A stretch of 64,000 nt of DNA from assembly GCA_910589415.1 (NCBI GenBank), contig OU342639.1:31566268-31630267 (forward strand). Direction: 5' to 3'. The stretch is from Malachius bipustulatus. Its lineage: Eukaryota; Arthropoda; Insecta; Coleoptera; Melyridae. Position 1 is the first letter of the stretch; every line of letters begins with the position of its first letter. The translations under genes and the position numbers were made by a program. This document shows, piece after piece, positions 36,001-42,013 of this stretch. The notes below the pieces were generated by a model. The model was not told the origin of the DNA and did not search any database. It worked only from the letters and a program-made list of their open reading frames with translations.

Positions 36001-39000
36001 TAAATAATAACATAAACAATAACATAAGCATAAGCTAACTAAAGCTGTGCTGCCAGTTTTAAAATTTGAAACCCAAGACATGCAATAAAGAAATTGTATT
36101 GTTCAAATATTTTTAATTGATTTAAATAATTCTTCAGAAAGCATCTATTACAGAATGTGGGAAGAAATTAATGAGTCACTCCTGAATTTTTACCTATTCG
36201 TAATGCAAATTACTTAATATCTAAGCAGTAAAAAATACTAATGACTATTAATAATAATTGAGCAGGAATGTGAAGTATAGGTTTTTAAGATAAAATTATC
36301 AGTCTGGCAGCAACACCACATATGAAACTGAAAAAACCACAGCACTGAAATCCCGATATGTTTTTTTTTACACCAGACTGATAAGTAAAGATGTAAATAT
36401 TTACATTCTAAAGGTTGTTTACTTCCATAATATTATTTTGTTTTTTTCGATTTTCTGTGATTTGTCATAATTAGAAGTTTATAAGATATTCCAAAAATGG
36501 TCAGGTGTATACTTACATCATACAAAAGGGCTAATGCATCCTTTTATTGGCAGGTATATATAAATTTTGTTTTACTTATTAAACTTCTTATTGTTTCGGT
36601 TTGATTTTCAGAACGTACGGACCGATATACGATATAGGATAACCGACATCTATGAAATAACTAACTTCAAAAGGCAAACTAACCTGTTCGCCTTTTGATT
36701 GCTTCAGGACTGGCTATTACTGATTAGCGTTTCTGCGAATCTATGATGTACATGAGTTTTCATTTCGCGTTCGGTCTATCTACATGTTTTAGGATAAGAA
36801 TGATCTATTACCCGCAATTTGTTTCCATTTTTTTTCGGAAATAATATATTATTTGGGAAATAAAGGCTTCCTGATACTTTTAATATACAGGGTGTTTCTT
36901 CTTTGGTGAATGGACAAACGGTAACTGTGGATAGAGGACACCGAGGTGGTTCTAAACAACCCATGGTTAACGGGTCTCACGTCCTTAAATAACATAGAAA
37001 CAGGGTGTTTTATGGATATCGCCAATTTCTTTCCAAGGTCATAGCTAACAAACCACCCTGTATAATTTTTTGAAATTCGATGAAAAAGTTTCGATTTCAC
37101 TGCACAAACGTTTGACATGATAGGCAGAAGGAAAATCCAGGTCCGGTCTTACAAAAAATTAACACATTCACTGCCGACGACGCGCTGGCGCGTGGTCGCA
37201 TTACTTGAGCCAGGTGCCGGCCACGCTCTGGCGCGACCTGGACAATTGTAGTCGGTTATGCTTTTCTGCAAGTGGCATTTGCTTATAGGCTTATTTGCTG
37301 TTGCAGGCACCTAGAAAAGGGATCAAGTAATATGTTTACGTTCGTGGTTTCAATATTCGGCCTTGAAGCTCGGCTGCGAGGATCCTATCTGATTTATTGC
37401 CATTTTTATAGCTTTTCAGGTATAAGGTATCTGGATGAGAACTGAATACACTATTGTAGTTATTTGTGAAAGCATTATCATTAGTGCTATTACCTTTGAA
37501 TGAGACTTAATAATATTTCTTGGAATTACAACTGCGTGTTTTTATTTAGGATTTACAGACACATTTTATTTTCATCCCTTCATAATAAAGCTGAAATTCT
37601 GTGCTTTCTGATTTTCTTATTTCAGTTTCTATTAGGCAGTCATTAAAAAATTAAAAAATTACAACAAATAGTAAAATTAGTTGAAAACATGAATATTTGA
37701 ATATAGAAATGAAGTATTCGCGTCACGCGCCAGAGCGTGGAGCAGCACCTGGAGAGGATTATTGACCCCAGGTGCCGCCCACGCTCTAGCGCGTGATTTT
37801 TTCAAAATCATTTTTTCGTTTGGAAATTTGTATTTTACGACTAGTATGATCAAAATTAAGCAGACTACCATACTAGCTCACTGAAGTAATCAAAAAGTAC
37901 TGCTGGCTCTTGGGGCTATTTATTGGATAGTGCAGCGGCAGCGAACGTGTTAATAAATATTGGTGTTCGTAAAACAACAGCCTGTCCATCAGAATTCTCA
38001 AAAATCGTTTTGGTATTTTAAATAAACAGAATTGAATTGGACAATGTACTTTTTGTAGTTCCGCATCTGATTCTACAAGTAGCACTTTCATCTCGAAGTT
38101 ACTTTTTTTTTTTGCTTAAAACTTAAATGTTCCTTTAACGGGTCTCTAACCACTCCAAAAACTTTTTTTTTTAATTATGGGATATAGGCACAATCTTTCG
38201 TGACATATACAGTGTATAACCCTGTATAATCTGGGTAGAATGAACCCAATGAGCTTGAAGCCCAAAATTATTGGAGTGGAGCGATTTTGTCTTATCTACA
38301 TAGTTAAGACCGATGTTCCCTCCTCCACTCTCGAAAAATTCTATCAGTTTGTTTATTAAAAATTCCAGTTTCGCATTTATTGTTTGTTTACATTTCTTAT
38401 AATGATTTAGCCCATGCAAGGAAATGATACTTTCGCGACAGTTCCAGTCACATGACAGGAATTGACGGCCAGTGTGAGTTCTACAATCTACGAGAATGTG
38501 CCTACTGTCATGCCAGAGGTTTCGACCGTGCGTCAGGGGACTATATGTATAAGAACCGCCGTGTGGATGGAAGGATCAGTAGTAACTTGGATGTTTGGAA
38601 GTGAAGTCTGAAGTATAAGAGGAAGACAAGACAGTATCTAGTGGTGTTATATATTGAATGGTGGATTGTGAAGTATAGACTAGTAGTGTAATATCTGTGA
38701 GTGGATACAGGAGGACAGCTGATTATGTTTATTGTTTATTGATTATTTAGATTGACTTGAGGTTATAAGTTTATAAGTTGTAATTGTGTTGGAGAATAAA
38801 GGCATTTGCAGACTTTAGTGGTGATTTCATAATTGTGAGATCCGTAACAATATTGTCAGAATATGCATTATTTTAATATCAGTACTTAATTATCTGACAA
38901 ACTAGTTTATTTATTGTTTCTGCAACAGAGCACTGGTGTCACGTTACACATTACACAAACTTTATTTATGTTAGGCTTGTGCAGATGCAGGGCAAAATTT

Positions 39001-39802
39001 CCAATATACAATAAAAAAGGATCATCATAAACTTTTGTAACATTAAAATTATTGACTCAGCACTGACTGCGTACAGGTTCCCAAATATGAAAGAATCCCA
39101 GACCACTGAGAGCCTTGCCAACGAGTGTAACTTAGTTTTGGAATATGATTGAAAAGAAATTTCAAAAGAGAAACTACAGTAGAGTCCTGCTAATCCGATT
39201 ATCGTTGTATTTCGAACAGCCCACCAAAATTCAAAAGAAATTAATTATCCTCTTGCAGTCCCAACATTCGTCCAAACAAATCCTTATAATCCGAACAGAC
39301 TAACTTCTACATGCACACCTAGTTAAAAAGAAATAATAAAATTGTGTATGTGAAATATGAATGTATATAACATATATGCTTCGGATGAGCGGTACTCTAC
39401 TGTAGGTAGTTAGTTGAGACCAAAAGCAAGGTATATAAATAATAATTCATAACAGGAGAAAGCTGTTGAATTGAGTTCCCAGGGAGTTACTGACATTAGA
39501 CAGGGATACATTCACAAAACATTTTAAGTGAATATTAAGGCTTACCATAATCAGCTCTGGTTAAAATGCATTGCATCGGATGGTCAGTGGTATGTCTTGT
39601 ATTGGTGGCCCCTGCTTCATAGCAAGCAGCGCATAAATCATAATCATAACAAATAAGGCATTTGTATCTTCTGCCTCTGAAATTTCCCTTCAGGCAGGCG
39701 TCGCAGCTGACCCCTGAAAATCATGCCCATCCCCATGTTATGTATAAAAAGCAGATCAAAATATAAACATTCAATATACATACCTTCGTGCCTACTGCTC
39801 AT
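11310..39802 (-). CDS. Kcmf1: KCMF1-type E3 ubiquitin ligase, 5 exons, complete
   Basis: Coding exons on the minus strand: 39802-39784, 39713-39546, 35681-35539, 35485-35250, 12036-11310. All junctions are GT-AG and phases agree (1, 1, 0, 2), giving 430 residues. Residues 8-52 form a ZZ zinc finger (CDACLKGNFRGRRYKC...). Residues 82-103 (CPYC...H...H) and 112-138 (CPLC...H...H) are the C2H2-like pair. A second conserved block, DPIAELLSQLSGVRR followed by a Q-rich helix and SQFLL/RSQFVQEL motifs, fills exon 5; the tail is Ser-rich and basic. KCMF1 is a ubiquitin ligase that works with UBR4 in N-degron and autophagy/lysosome routes in cytosol. Human KCMF1 is 381 residues, so this form has a longer tail. 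Intron 4 spans 23.2 kb of transposons, yet the reading frame is clean. Confidence 0.95.
12233..12675. mobile_element. MITE with imperfect TIRs (GAATATTTGGAGGGGGT)
   Basis: The left end GAATATTTGGAGGGGGTCTA is mirrored at 12675 as ...TACCCCCTCCATATATTC. Similarity continues for about 40 bases inward (GTGGACCAAAATAAGC type) and recurs at the AGGGTGG segment. 443 bp, no coding capacity. Non-autonomous DNA element of unknown superfamily. Confidence 0.7.
13430..13965. mobile_element. Palindromic MITE, CAGGGTG termini, TA target
   Basis: Starts CAGGGTGGTAGTTAAGTACG and ends with the mirror CGTACTTAACTAACACCCTG, flanked by TA on both sides. Arms of about 140 bp are nearly perfect inverted copies; the centre is AT-rich filler. 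Mariner/Tc1-type non-autonomous element by its TA target and ends. Confidence 0.85.
14821..16018. mobile_element. Near-complete palindrome element, 1.2 kb, CAGGGTGTCCC ends, TA target
   Basis: The whole 1198 bp folds: two arms of about 570-600 bp are inverted copies differing by scattered changes, with a short spacer near 15400-15450. Ends CAGGGTGTCCCATAATATGT and its mirror, flanked by TA. No transposase frame. Short diverged single ends of the same family occur at about 49625-49676 and 58248-58285. Confidence 0.9.
16090..16640 (-). pseudogene. Non-LTR retrotransposon fragment (RNase H end + C-terminal zinc knuckle)
   Basis: Minus-strand frames give the end of a LINE-type RNase H (VTLIWIPGYAGYVENGFADS; the usual motif is IPGHxGxxGNExAD) near 16600-16560, then GAESEFIGPEP and, after a frame change, CRFCLKDDETA near 16230-16260. 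This order is that of insect Jockey/R1-group elements. Frameshifts and stops make it dead. An unrelated A-rich tract (16661-16745) separates it from the next fragment. Confidence 0.8.
16661..16747. repeat. A-rich low-complexity tract
   Basis: Runs of A broken by T and C (ATACAAAAAAAAT repeats). Its strand is wrong for a poly(A) tail of the neighbouring minus-strand LINE pieces, so it is probably a microsatellite grown at an insertion junction. Confidence 0.7.
16765..17217 (-). pseudogene. C-terminal fragment of a second non-LTR retrotransposon ORF2
   Basis: 150 codons with a natural stop. It carries LLGLLTGHCRLRKHL and CRFCFEDEENAERVLCHC, the C-terminal gag-like zinc knuckle region that follows RNase H in insect R1/Jockey-type ORF2 proteins. 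The upstream part of ORF2 is missing. It differs from the fragment at 16090-16640, so two related but distinct families lie head to tail here. Typical 5'-truncated insertion. Confidence 0.75.
17801..18010. repeat. Three tandem copies of a 70-bp unit
   Basis: Units start at 17801, 17871 and 17941, each beginning with ATTTGATGAAAAATCAAAAT or a one-base variant and containing GAACGAAAAACAAAA. Copies differ by only a few bases each. A/T-rich, no coding sense. Confidence 0.9.
18487..18585 (-). other. Exon-like module C (99 nt, phase 2-2)
   Basis: Bounded on the minus strand by the acceptor ACTGTGATTACAG and the donor AG/GTGAGTTTCCAAAT. Length 99 = 1 + 32 codons + 2, so it keeps the frame of a phase-2 intron, which is what KCMF1 intron 4 is. 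The compatible frame is open (LPQGRTSLRPHNPSVHEG). Its flanks match modules A and B, showing duplication. Whether it is ever spliced into KCMF1 mRNA is unknown. Confidence 0.45.
18683..19138. mobile_element. hAT-like MITE (GGCTCGACCGAT TIRs)
   Basis: Ends GGCTCGACCGATG and CATCGGTCGAGCC enclose 456 bp with internal GCCGATGCCGATG tandem subrepeats near both ends. Clustered subterminal repeats and this terminal style suggest an hAT-like non-autonomous element; target duplications are not clear. Confidence 0.65.
19362..20350 (-). other. Exon-like module B expanded by a 51-bp minisatellite
   Basis: The acceptor AACTGTATTACAG at 20351 is the counterpart of those in modules A and C. The bases after it (HESTGPLYQGSRALRG in the phase-2 frame) align with module C (LPQGRTSLR). 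The module then runs into the 51-bp array and has no clear donor. In the phase-2 frame it stays open to a stop at 19462. Because the unit is 17 codons without stops, all three minus-strand frames are open, giving frames of 400, 289 and 238 codons that are by-products of the repeat. The downstream flank (CTCTCTACACACCT near 19283-19300) matches that of module A (near 21640). Protein-coding status is doubtful. Confidence 0.4.
19469..20335. repeat. 51-bp minisatellite, about 17 copies
   Basis: Plus-strand unit GATGGCATGGGTGGCGTGCG ACCACGCAAT followed by GCGCTGCTCCCCTGATACATA. Fourteen copies are full length; the three at the right end are diverged (GCGCAGCCCACC and GCTCTGCTCC types) and two have indels. 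Variant classes are interspersed: canonical, AAGCAATTCG type, and GGGACCACGCAATGTCC type. The most identical copies are on the left, so growth was leftward. Confidence 0.95.
20990..21275. mobile_element. Single arm related to the 51387-52184 palindromic element
   Basis: TAGAGGTTAATTTTGAAGAT, GGACCACAGAACGGCATAAT and the following CAAAATAAATTCGATTTTTC match the left arm of the element in the GTPBP2 intron, with moderate divergence. Only one arm is present, so this is a decayed or half copy. Confidence 0.65.
21280..21570 (+). repeat. Solo LTR-like repeat, copy 1
   Basis: Carries CCAGAGGCTTCG, a TATA box (TATATAAG, 21351-21358), AATAAA at 21530-21535 and a CCCGTAACA end. It matches 38470-38849 along its length apart from indels. 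TATA box, polyadenylation signal and CA end in this order are those of a retrotransposon LTR. No internal coding region is attached. The left boundary is blurred by the neighbouring MITE arm. Confidence 0.65.
21788..21895 (-). other. Exon-like module A (108 nt, phase 2-2)
   Basis: Acceptor AATGTTATTACAG and donor AG/GTGAGTCTCCAAAT. 108 = 1 + 35 codons + 2, again fitting a phase-2 intron. Only that one of three frames is open (DPWINWLNELPPLEEELPPY, then YTRRGDGHLVMSGL), which is more than chance would readily give in AT-rich DNA. Same strand as KCMF1. Short repeats of CCTCCTTTGGAGGAGG make it partly self-complementary. No database family recognised. Confidence 0.5.
22959..25671. mobile_element. 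Inner shell: full-length Tc1/mariner-superfamily transposon, 2.7 kb
   Basis: 32-bp TIRs CTGAAGTTTCAGAATAGTAG GCACTAAGTTCT at 22959-22990 and the exact mirror at 25640-25671, flanked by TA (22957-22958, 25672-25673). It holds one intact transposase gene on the minus strand. Identical TIRs, a TA duplication and an open frame indicate a recent insertion into the middle element. Confidence 0.93.
23184..24566 (-). CDS. IS630/Tc1/mariner-superfamily transposase, DD82E spacing, intact
   Basis: 460 residues from ATG 24566. Residues 1-110 hold a basic N-terminus and helix-turn-helix region (LSTGEKTIIYNVYCGLRERN, then STRSVHRILK) and a GRKR motif. The catalytic core follows: first Asp in YFLDETWLN, second in VVMDNASYH, Glu in ELNPIELIW. 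By direct count, 82 residues separate the second Asp from the Glu, far more than the 34-43 of classic mariner, Tc1 and pogo. I recall a DD82E group called Sailor; assignment to it is from memory and unverified. The tail is acidic and Ser-rich (PSSDDFSSDDD). It cuts at TA via the matching TIRs of the 22959-25671 element. No stop or frameshift, so it may be active. Confidence 0.93.
   Translation of the reverse strand: MSNMEGESSQSKRRRTNLSTGEKTIIYNVYCGLRERNQSMLVNDVVALCSDLTKVSTRSVHRILKTFKESKGGTEKVAENIETRGRKRIDIDDDIKYAVRRKFHSFFFRNEIPTLKAIAAEINSDDAMPKISRRVLLRTLRQMNIRHMKRQRKSLLIEREEIILWRRNYLQKIREYRREGKKIYFLDETWLNQGHTVSKIWQDLEITSRRQAFFEGFSTGLKAPAGKGRRLIITHIGSDSGFLENGLLLFESKKTSDYHEEMDAEKFESWFLKILPSLEPNSVVVMDNASYHSRRLEPSPTTAWRKGDIINWLAQRNIPFDDNMLKVQLLNIARAQIPHFKRYAVDELARECNIIVHRLPPYHCELNPIELIWAQIKNQVAKQNVTFKMDEVKRLLATAIGDVTAETWRNCIRHTTKEEDRMWDLDTIVDVSVEPLIINLNDNGDRDSCPSSDDFSSDDD
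26809..27455. mobile_element. Fold-back element, 647 bp
   Basis: TGTTAAGGGCTGAACGGCAA at 26809 is mirrored by ATTCAGCCTTTAACA ending 27455. Inner arms (27050-27130 and 27185-27260) form a near-perfect hairpin around CAAGAGATGTTGGTG. A GGGGGTCTTC/GAAGACCCCC pair sits midway. No coding frame of note. Confidence 0.8.
28500..28713 (-). repeat. Retroposon 3' tail with (ATT)n and ATTAAA tracts
   Basis: Plus-strand TAATAATAATAATAATTTATT followed by about 150 bases ending in repeated TACATTAAATTA units. A short microsatellite start like this is how minus-strand LINE/SINE 3' ends look in insect genomes. Family not recognised. A similar (AATAAT)n boundary occurs at 31013-31045. Confidence 0.45.
28714..29104. 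mobile_element. Palindromic MITE inside the piggyBac copy
   Basis: TAGGACACACTGTATATTAT on the left pairs with ATAATATACAGGATGTCCTA on the right. The arms of about 170 bp share GTTTATAACTC and GAAAAATCAGTAA-type segments, and an inner hairpin lies around ATTATCAAATTTTTCAT. It splits piggyBac homology, so it is younger than that element. Confidence 0.75.
30540..30940 (-). pseudogene. Non-LTR RNase H fragment with internal tandem triplication
   Basis: The frame contains DGSKTSTGTGAG (first catalytic Asp of LINE RNase H) and later FQVEIFAVQLCAQ, the usual second block. Between them a unit of 102 bp is repeated three times (about 30620-30926), each carrying DGSETSTGTGAG and a shifted tail. One-base differences (GGGGGTG versus GGGATGTG) change frame between units, so it cannot make a working enzyme. 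The upstream linker of the same kind of element lies at 31903-32040. Confidence 0.65.
30618..30926. repeat. 102-bp tandem repeat, 3 copies
   Basis: Plus-strand CAGCGCACCCTGGAAAG recurs exactly 102 bases apart (about 30723 and 30825). The third, leftmost copy is more diverged. Copies 1 and 2 from the right differ at only a few positions. The repeat lies in the RNase H coding remnant. Confidence 0.85.
31157..31901. mobile_element. Palindromic MITE, CCGTGTGTC termini, TA target
   Basis: CCGTGTGTCTCCAGATAGGT at 31157 is mirrored by ACCTATCCAGGGACACACGG ending 31901, with TA on each side. Arms of about 330 bp pair over most of their length (CAAATCAAAGAATTTCATTT and partner). It separates the two LINE RNase H pieces on either side, so it inserted into that LINE copy. 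Confidence 0.88.
31903..32060 (-). pseudogene. LINE linker fragment upstream of RNase H
   Basis: The minus-strand frame gives EVSIKDREEWKPTDG and GTTWYIP, resembling the REEW...WFTDGS stretch just before RNase H in insect non-LTR elements. With the MITE at 31157-31901 removed, it lies upstream of the RNase H remnant at 30540-30940 in the right orientation, though about 200 bases of other sequence intervene. Confidence 0.45.
32020..32704. mobile_element. Near-perfect palindrome element, 685 bp, CAGTGTGTC ends, TA target
   Basis: CAGTGTGTCGCATTTAAGAT and its mirror ATCTTAAATGTGACACACTG, flanked by TA. Arms of about 320 bp pair almost completely around the centre near 32345 (AGAGTGCCATGGAAAGTAAT and partner). 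Non-coding. Confidence 0.9.
32788..32890. repeat. ATTCTA-type microsatellite
   Basis: Interrupted runs of ATTCTAATTCTA / ACTCTATTCCA over about 100 bases. Confidence 0.9.
34044..34216. repeat. 86-bp direct repeat, two copies plus a displaced third
   Basis: AACACAAATATCTA...CAAAGCTATTTACAAAAATA starts at 34044 and again at 34130. A third partial copy (AAGCTATTTGCAAAAATAGG) begins at about 34815, on the far side of the MITE at 34276-34787, so that insertion split a three-copy array. Confidence 0.8.
34276..34787. mobile_element. hAT-like MITE (AGGGATGCAACGAATATTCG)
   Basis: Ends AGGGATGCAACGAATATTCG and CGTTGCATCCCT, with internal CGAATATT motifs clustered near both ends as subterminal repeats. 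512 bp, no open frame. A decayed piece of the same family is near 62495-62600. Confidence 0.75.
35250..35681 (-). CDS. Kcmf1: KCMF1 exons 3 and 4 (C2H2-like pair)
   Basis: Exon 3 (35681-35539) starts with the conserved YYGGEA and carries the first C2H2-like unit. Exon 4 (35485-35250) carries VCPLCAAMPGG and HLTLEH, an arginine/glycine-rich linker, and RRSNMHF just before the donor AG/GTACAC. It ends in phase 2, which sets the requirement for anything spliced onto it. Confidence 0.95.
37163..37949. mobile_element. piggyBac-type MITE with TTAA target and GC-rich internal repeats
   Basis: TTAA at 37159-37162 and 37950-37953 flank 787 bp with TIRs CACATTCACTGCCGAC and the mirror of CACGTTCGCTGCCGCT. 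Four inner copies of a GC-rich motif (CGCGCTGGCGCGTGG, CCACGCTCTGGCGCG, CGCGCCAGAGCGTGG, CCACGCTCTAGCGCG) lie in mirrored pairs near each end beside CCAGGTGCC/GCACCTGG. TTAA target and TIR style fit piggyBac. No transposase. Confidence 0.88.
38470..38849 (+). repeat. Solo LTR-like repeat, copy 2
   Basis: Shares CCAGAGGTTTCGACCGTGCG, a TATA-type CTATATGTATAAG, GGAGAATAAAGGC (AATAAA at 38795-38800) and the end TCCGTAACA with 21280-21570. It is longer through small insertions, including a TTTATTG duplication. Same family, independent insertion. Confidence 0.65.
39177..39402. mobile_element. pogo/Tigger-like MITE, TA target
   Basis: CAGTAGAGTCCTGCTAATCC and its mirror (CGGATGAGCGGTACTCTACTG) enclose 226 bp, with TA on both sides. 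CAGT-type ends with AATCCGA are typical of pogo-group MITEs. Confidence 0.8.
39546..39802 (-). CDS. Kcmf1: KCMF1 exons 1 and 2 (start codon and ZZ finger)
   Basis: Exon 1 codes only MSSRHE plus one base before GTATGT; human KCMF1 starts almost identically. Exon 2 (39713-39546) enters after TTTTCAG and codes the whole ZZ finger up to TRADY, then GTAAG. The 71-base first intron is the shortest in the gene. Confidence 0.95.
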
Positions 39803-42013
39803 TTTTAGTATTTATACTATACCCACACAGTGATGAGTGGAGTAGAAAACGATTACAAAAAGGCGGGAAAGTTCATGAAGGGGTTAATTTTCCACAGCAA
39901 TAATAATAATTATATTAATGTTTTACATTACTTCACTTATCTAGGTAATTGAGTGCGGAAATAAAATAAACCGAAACTAGGCACTAGCTTTGCCACCAAA
40001 TTCACAGTAATTCCAGTCTCTAATCTGGATACGCACCGAAGGAAAGAGGGAAGCGCAGGCAAAATCTCGGTCTCGAATTAAGGATTACAATAATTATTAA
40101 TATTAAGGTAGTTTTTAATCATGAAATTTTATAAGGCACATTCACAAGACAAACGAACTACCACTACGCACGACGCGACCGTGTTGAAGACAGGCACACA
40201 GGCAGCAGGCAGGACGCAGGAAACGAAAGAAAAGAAATAACTAATATGAAAGAAAAGAAGGCTTGCATTGGACAGGGAACAGGTAACAGAAAGGAATGTC
40301 AGAAGTCAGAACTGTCAGTATACAATACAACTCTAAATGTCAGCAAACACTATTTGATGTCACTGCGCAGCCTATGACGTCAAGCTTGCAACAGCTACAT
40401 TCGACATGGCAGTAATTGTAACATGAATTAGTAATACTTAACTGTCTGCATGTCTGACGTTAATAATGGGTAATCATTAGATATATTTGGATGTCACGCA
40501 AGAAAAATCTCCTTGGTACTTGACGAAAAAAAGACTTGCCGGTCGCTGTCAAGTCAACACGTCAATGAGCGAATCTTAGATTAAGTAAACTCTTAGGACA
40601 AGTATTGAGTCAGCCAAACCAGCAGGATTTTTACCACATAGGCACAACTAAATGCGCCTTCTGCTTTTGATCTCTGATTGGATTGTTATTAGCTGTTGTT
40701 ATCCAAAGTTGATAAATTCATATATTTAATACTACTATAGGTATTGCTAGTCGGGTCTGGGGATGGACGGAAATACCACGTCAGTTTCGACTGATTCGAC
40801 CACCAGACTCATAACGCTTGCGCACAATAATACTCTTTTAAATTTTTTAAACAATAAATTTTAATACTCTAAAAAAATTACAGATAGAAATAGTCGTTTG
40901 CTGTCCTTCTGTCACTGTGACACTTCCACTCACGAGCGCTAGCAATATAAGAAGTGTTATTAGATATATGGATAAATTAGATAGACGTCACACGGACGAC
41001 CTGTTTGAATCAATCGGTATTGAAAGCACCTAATGGTCCTTCGTAATATTATTAACATATTTATTCCTTGAATTGAAATTAATTTTAAAAGAGTAGGTAT
41101 CTGGTGACATCTCTTAATAAACAGAGTTGCAAATAGTTTATGCTGTTTTCTGGCTAAATACCTAATTAATATGCAAGCAATTAAATACTTTTCAAGCAAA
41201 GTTCACCTTTATTTAAATAGTTCACAAAGTTCACCCAAATTAAATCTATTTTTCATTTAAATTTATTTCAAGTTCAAAGTTTTATTATTTTAATACTTGT
41301 TAATGAAAATAATATTTAGCCATTTTGAATTACTTTTAGAATAAGTAACAACGCTACAAGTATTTCAACCACGCATTTTTTTCAACAACGAGAGAAAAAC
41401 CGAGTACGCTATCATTTCCATCACGGGTCTTCGTGATAACAGATGACGTATTACCCCCACGCCATACACACAAGCCTTGAATCTTGATTGTCAACTTTTT
41501 TGTTTGTGATGTGACTAAATGCACACAAGTTCGAAGGTCGATTATTTATTAAAGAAGGAAAAGACGTGTTCCTGGCATGAATAATATTTTTTATTTATTT
41601 ATAATAATAGATAATAGTAATTATTATTATTGTACTAGTGCTAGTAGTGAGTAGTGGCTAGAGAGTGGTGCTAGTTTATGGTTCGGTTCATTGGTCGCGT
41701 AAAATCTAAAATATTATAAATTAAATTATATTACCAAATAACTACTCTTGCATGTCCATGAATTGTATTGCAACTCCAAAACAGTCTTATTGTTAATATT
41801 TTGCTTTAGTCTGAGTTATCCTTTCCATACAGTTTAAATAATAAATAAGGTGATTATGGATAGCATTTTGAAACACTCCAAACTGTAAATGAGAATTTTT
41901 CTACCACTTTAATTATTTAATTATTAGAATTGGAAATTGGAAAATTTTTTGGAGAGAGCCGAGTTTGGCCATAATATTATGTAGTCTGATAAGTAATCAG
42001 TTTTCACCTAATC
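39803..42013. other. Divergent intergenic region between KCMF1 and ATG4
   Basis: 2.2 kb between the two start codons. It should hold both promoters and 5' UTRs. There is no convincing TATA box at either gene; a CTATGACGTCA element (CRE-like TGACGTCA) lies near 40372-40382. No coding sequence or transposon end recognised. Confidence 0.5.

Larger units (their letters stand above)
35682..39545. other. KCMF1 intron 2 (3.9 kb)
   Basis: Holds the piggyBac-like MITE (37163-37949), a solo LTR (38470-38849) and a pogo-like MITE (39177-39402). A TACAGGGTGTTTCTTC end at about 36889 and ACCACCCTGTATAA near 37060 suggest a further short MITE. The rest is AT-rich and shows no gene. Confidence 0.65.
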
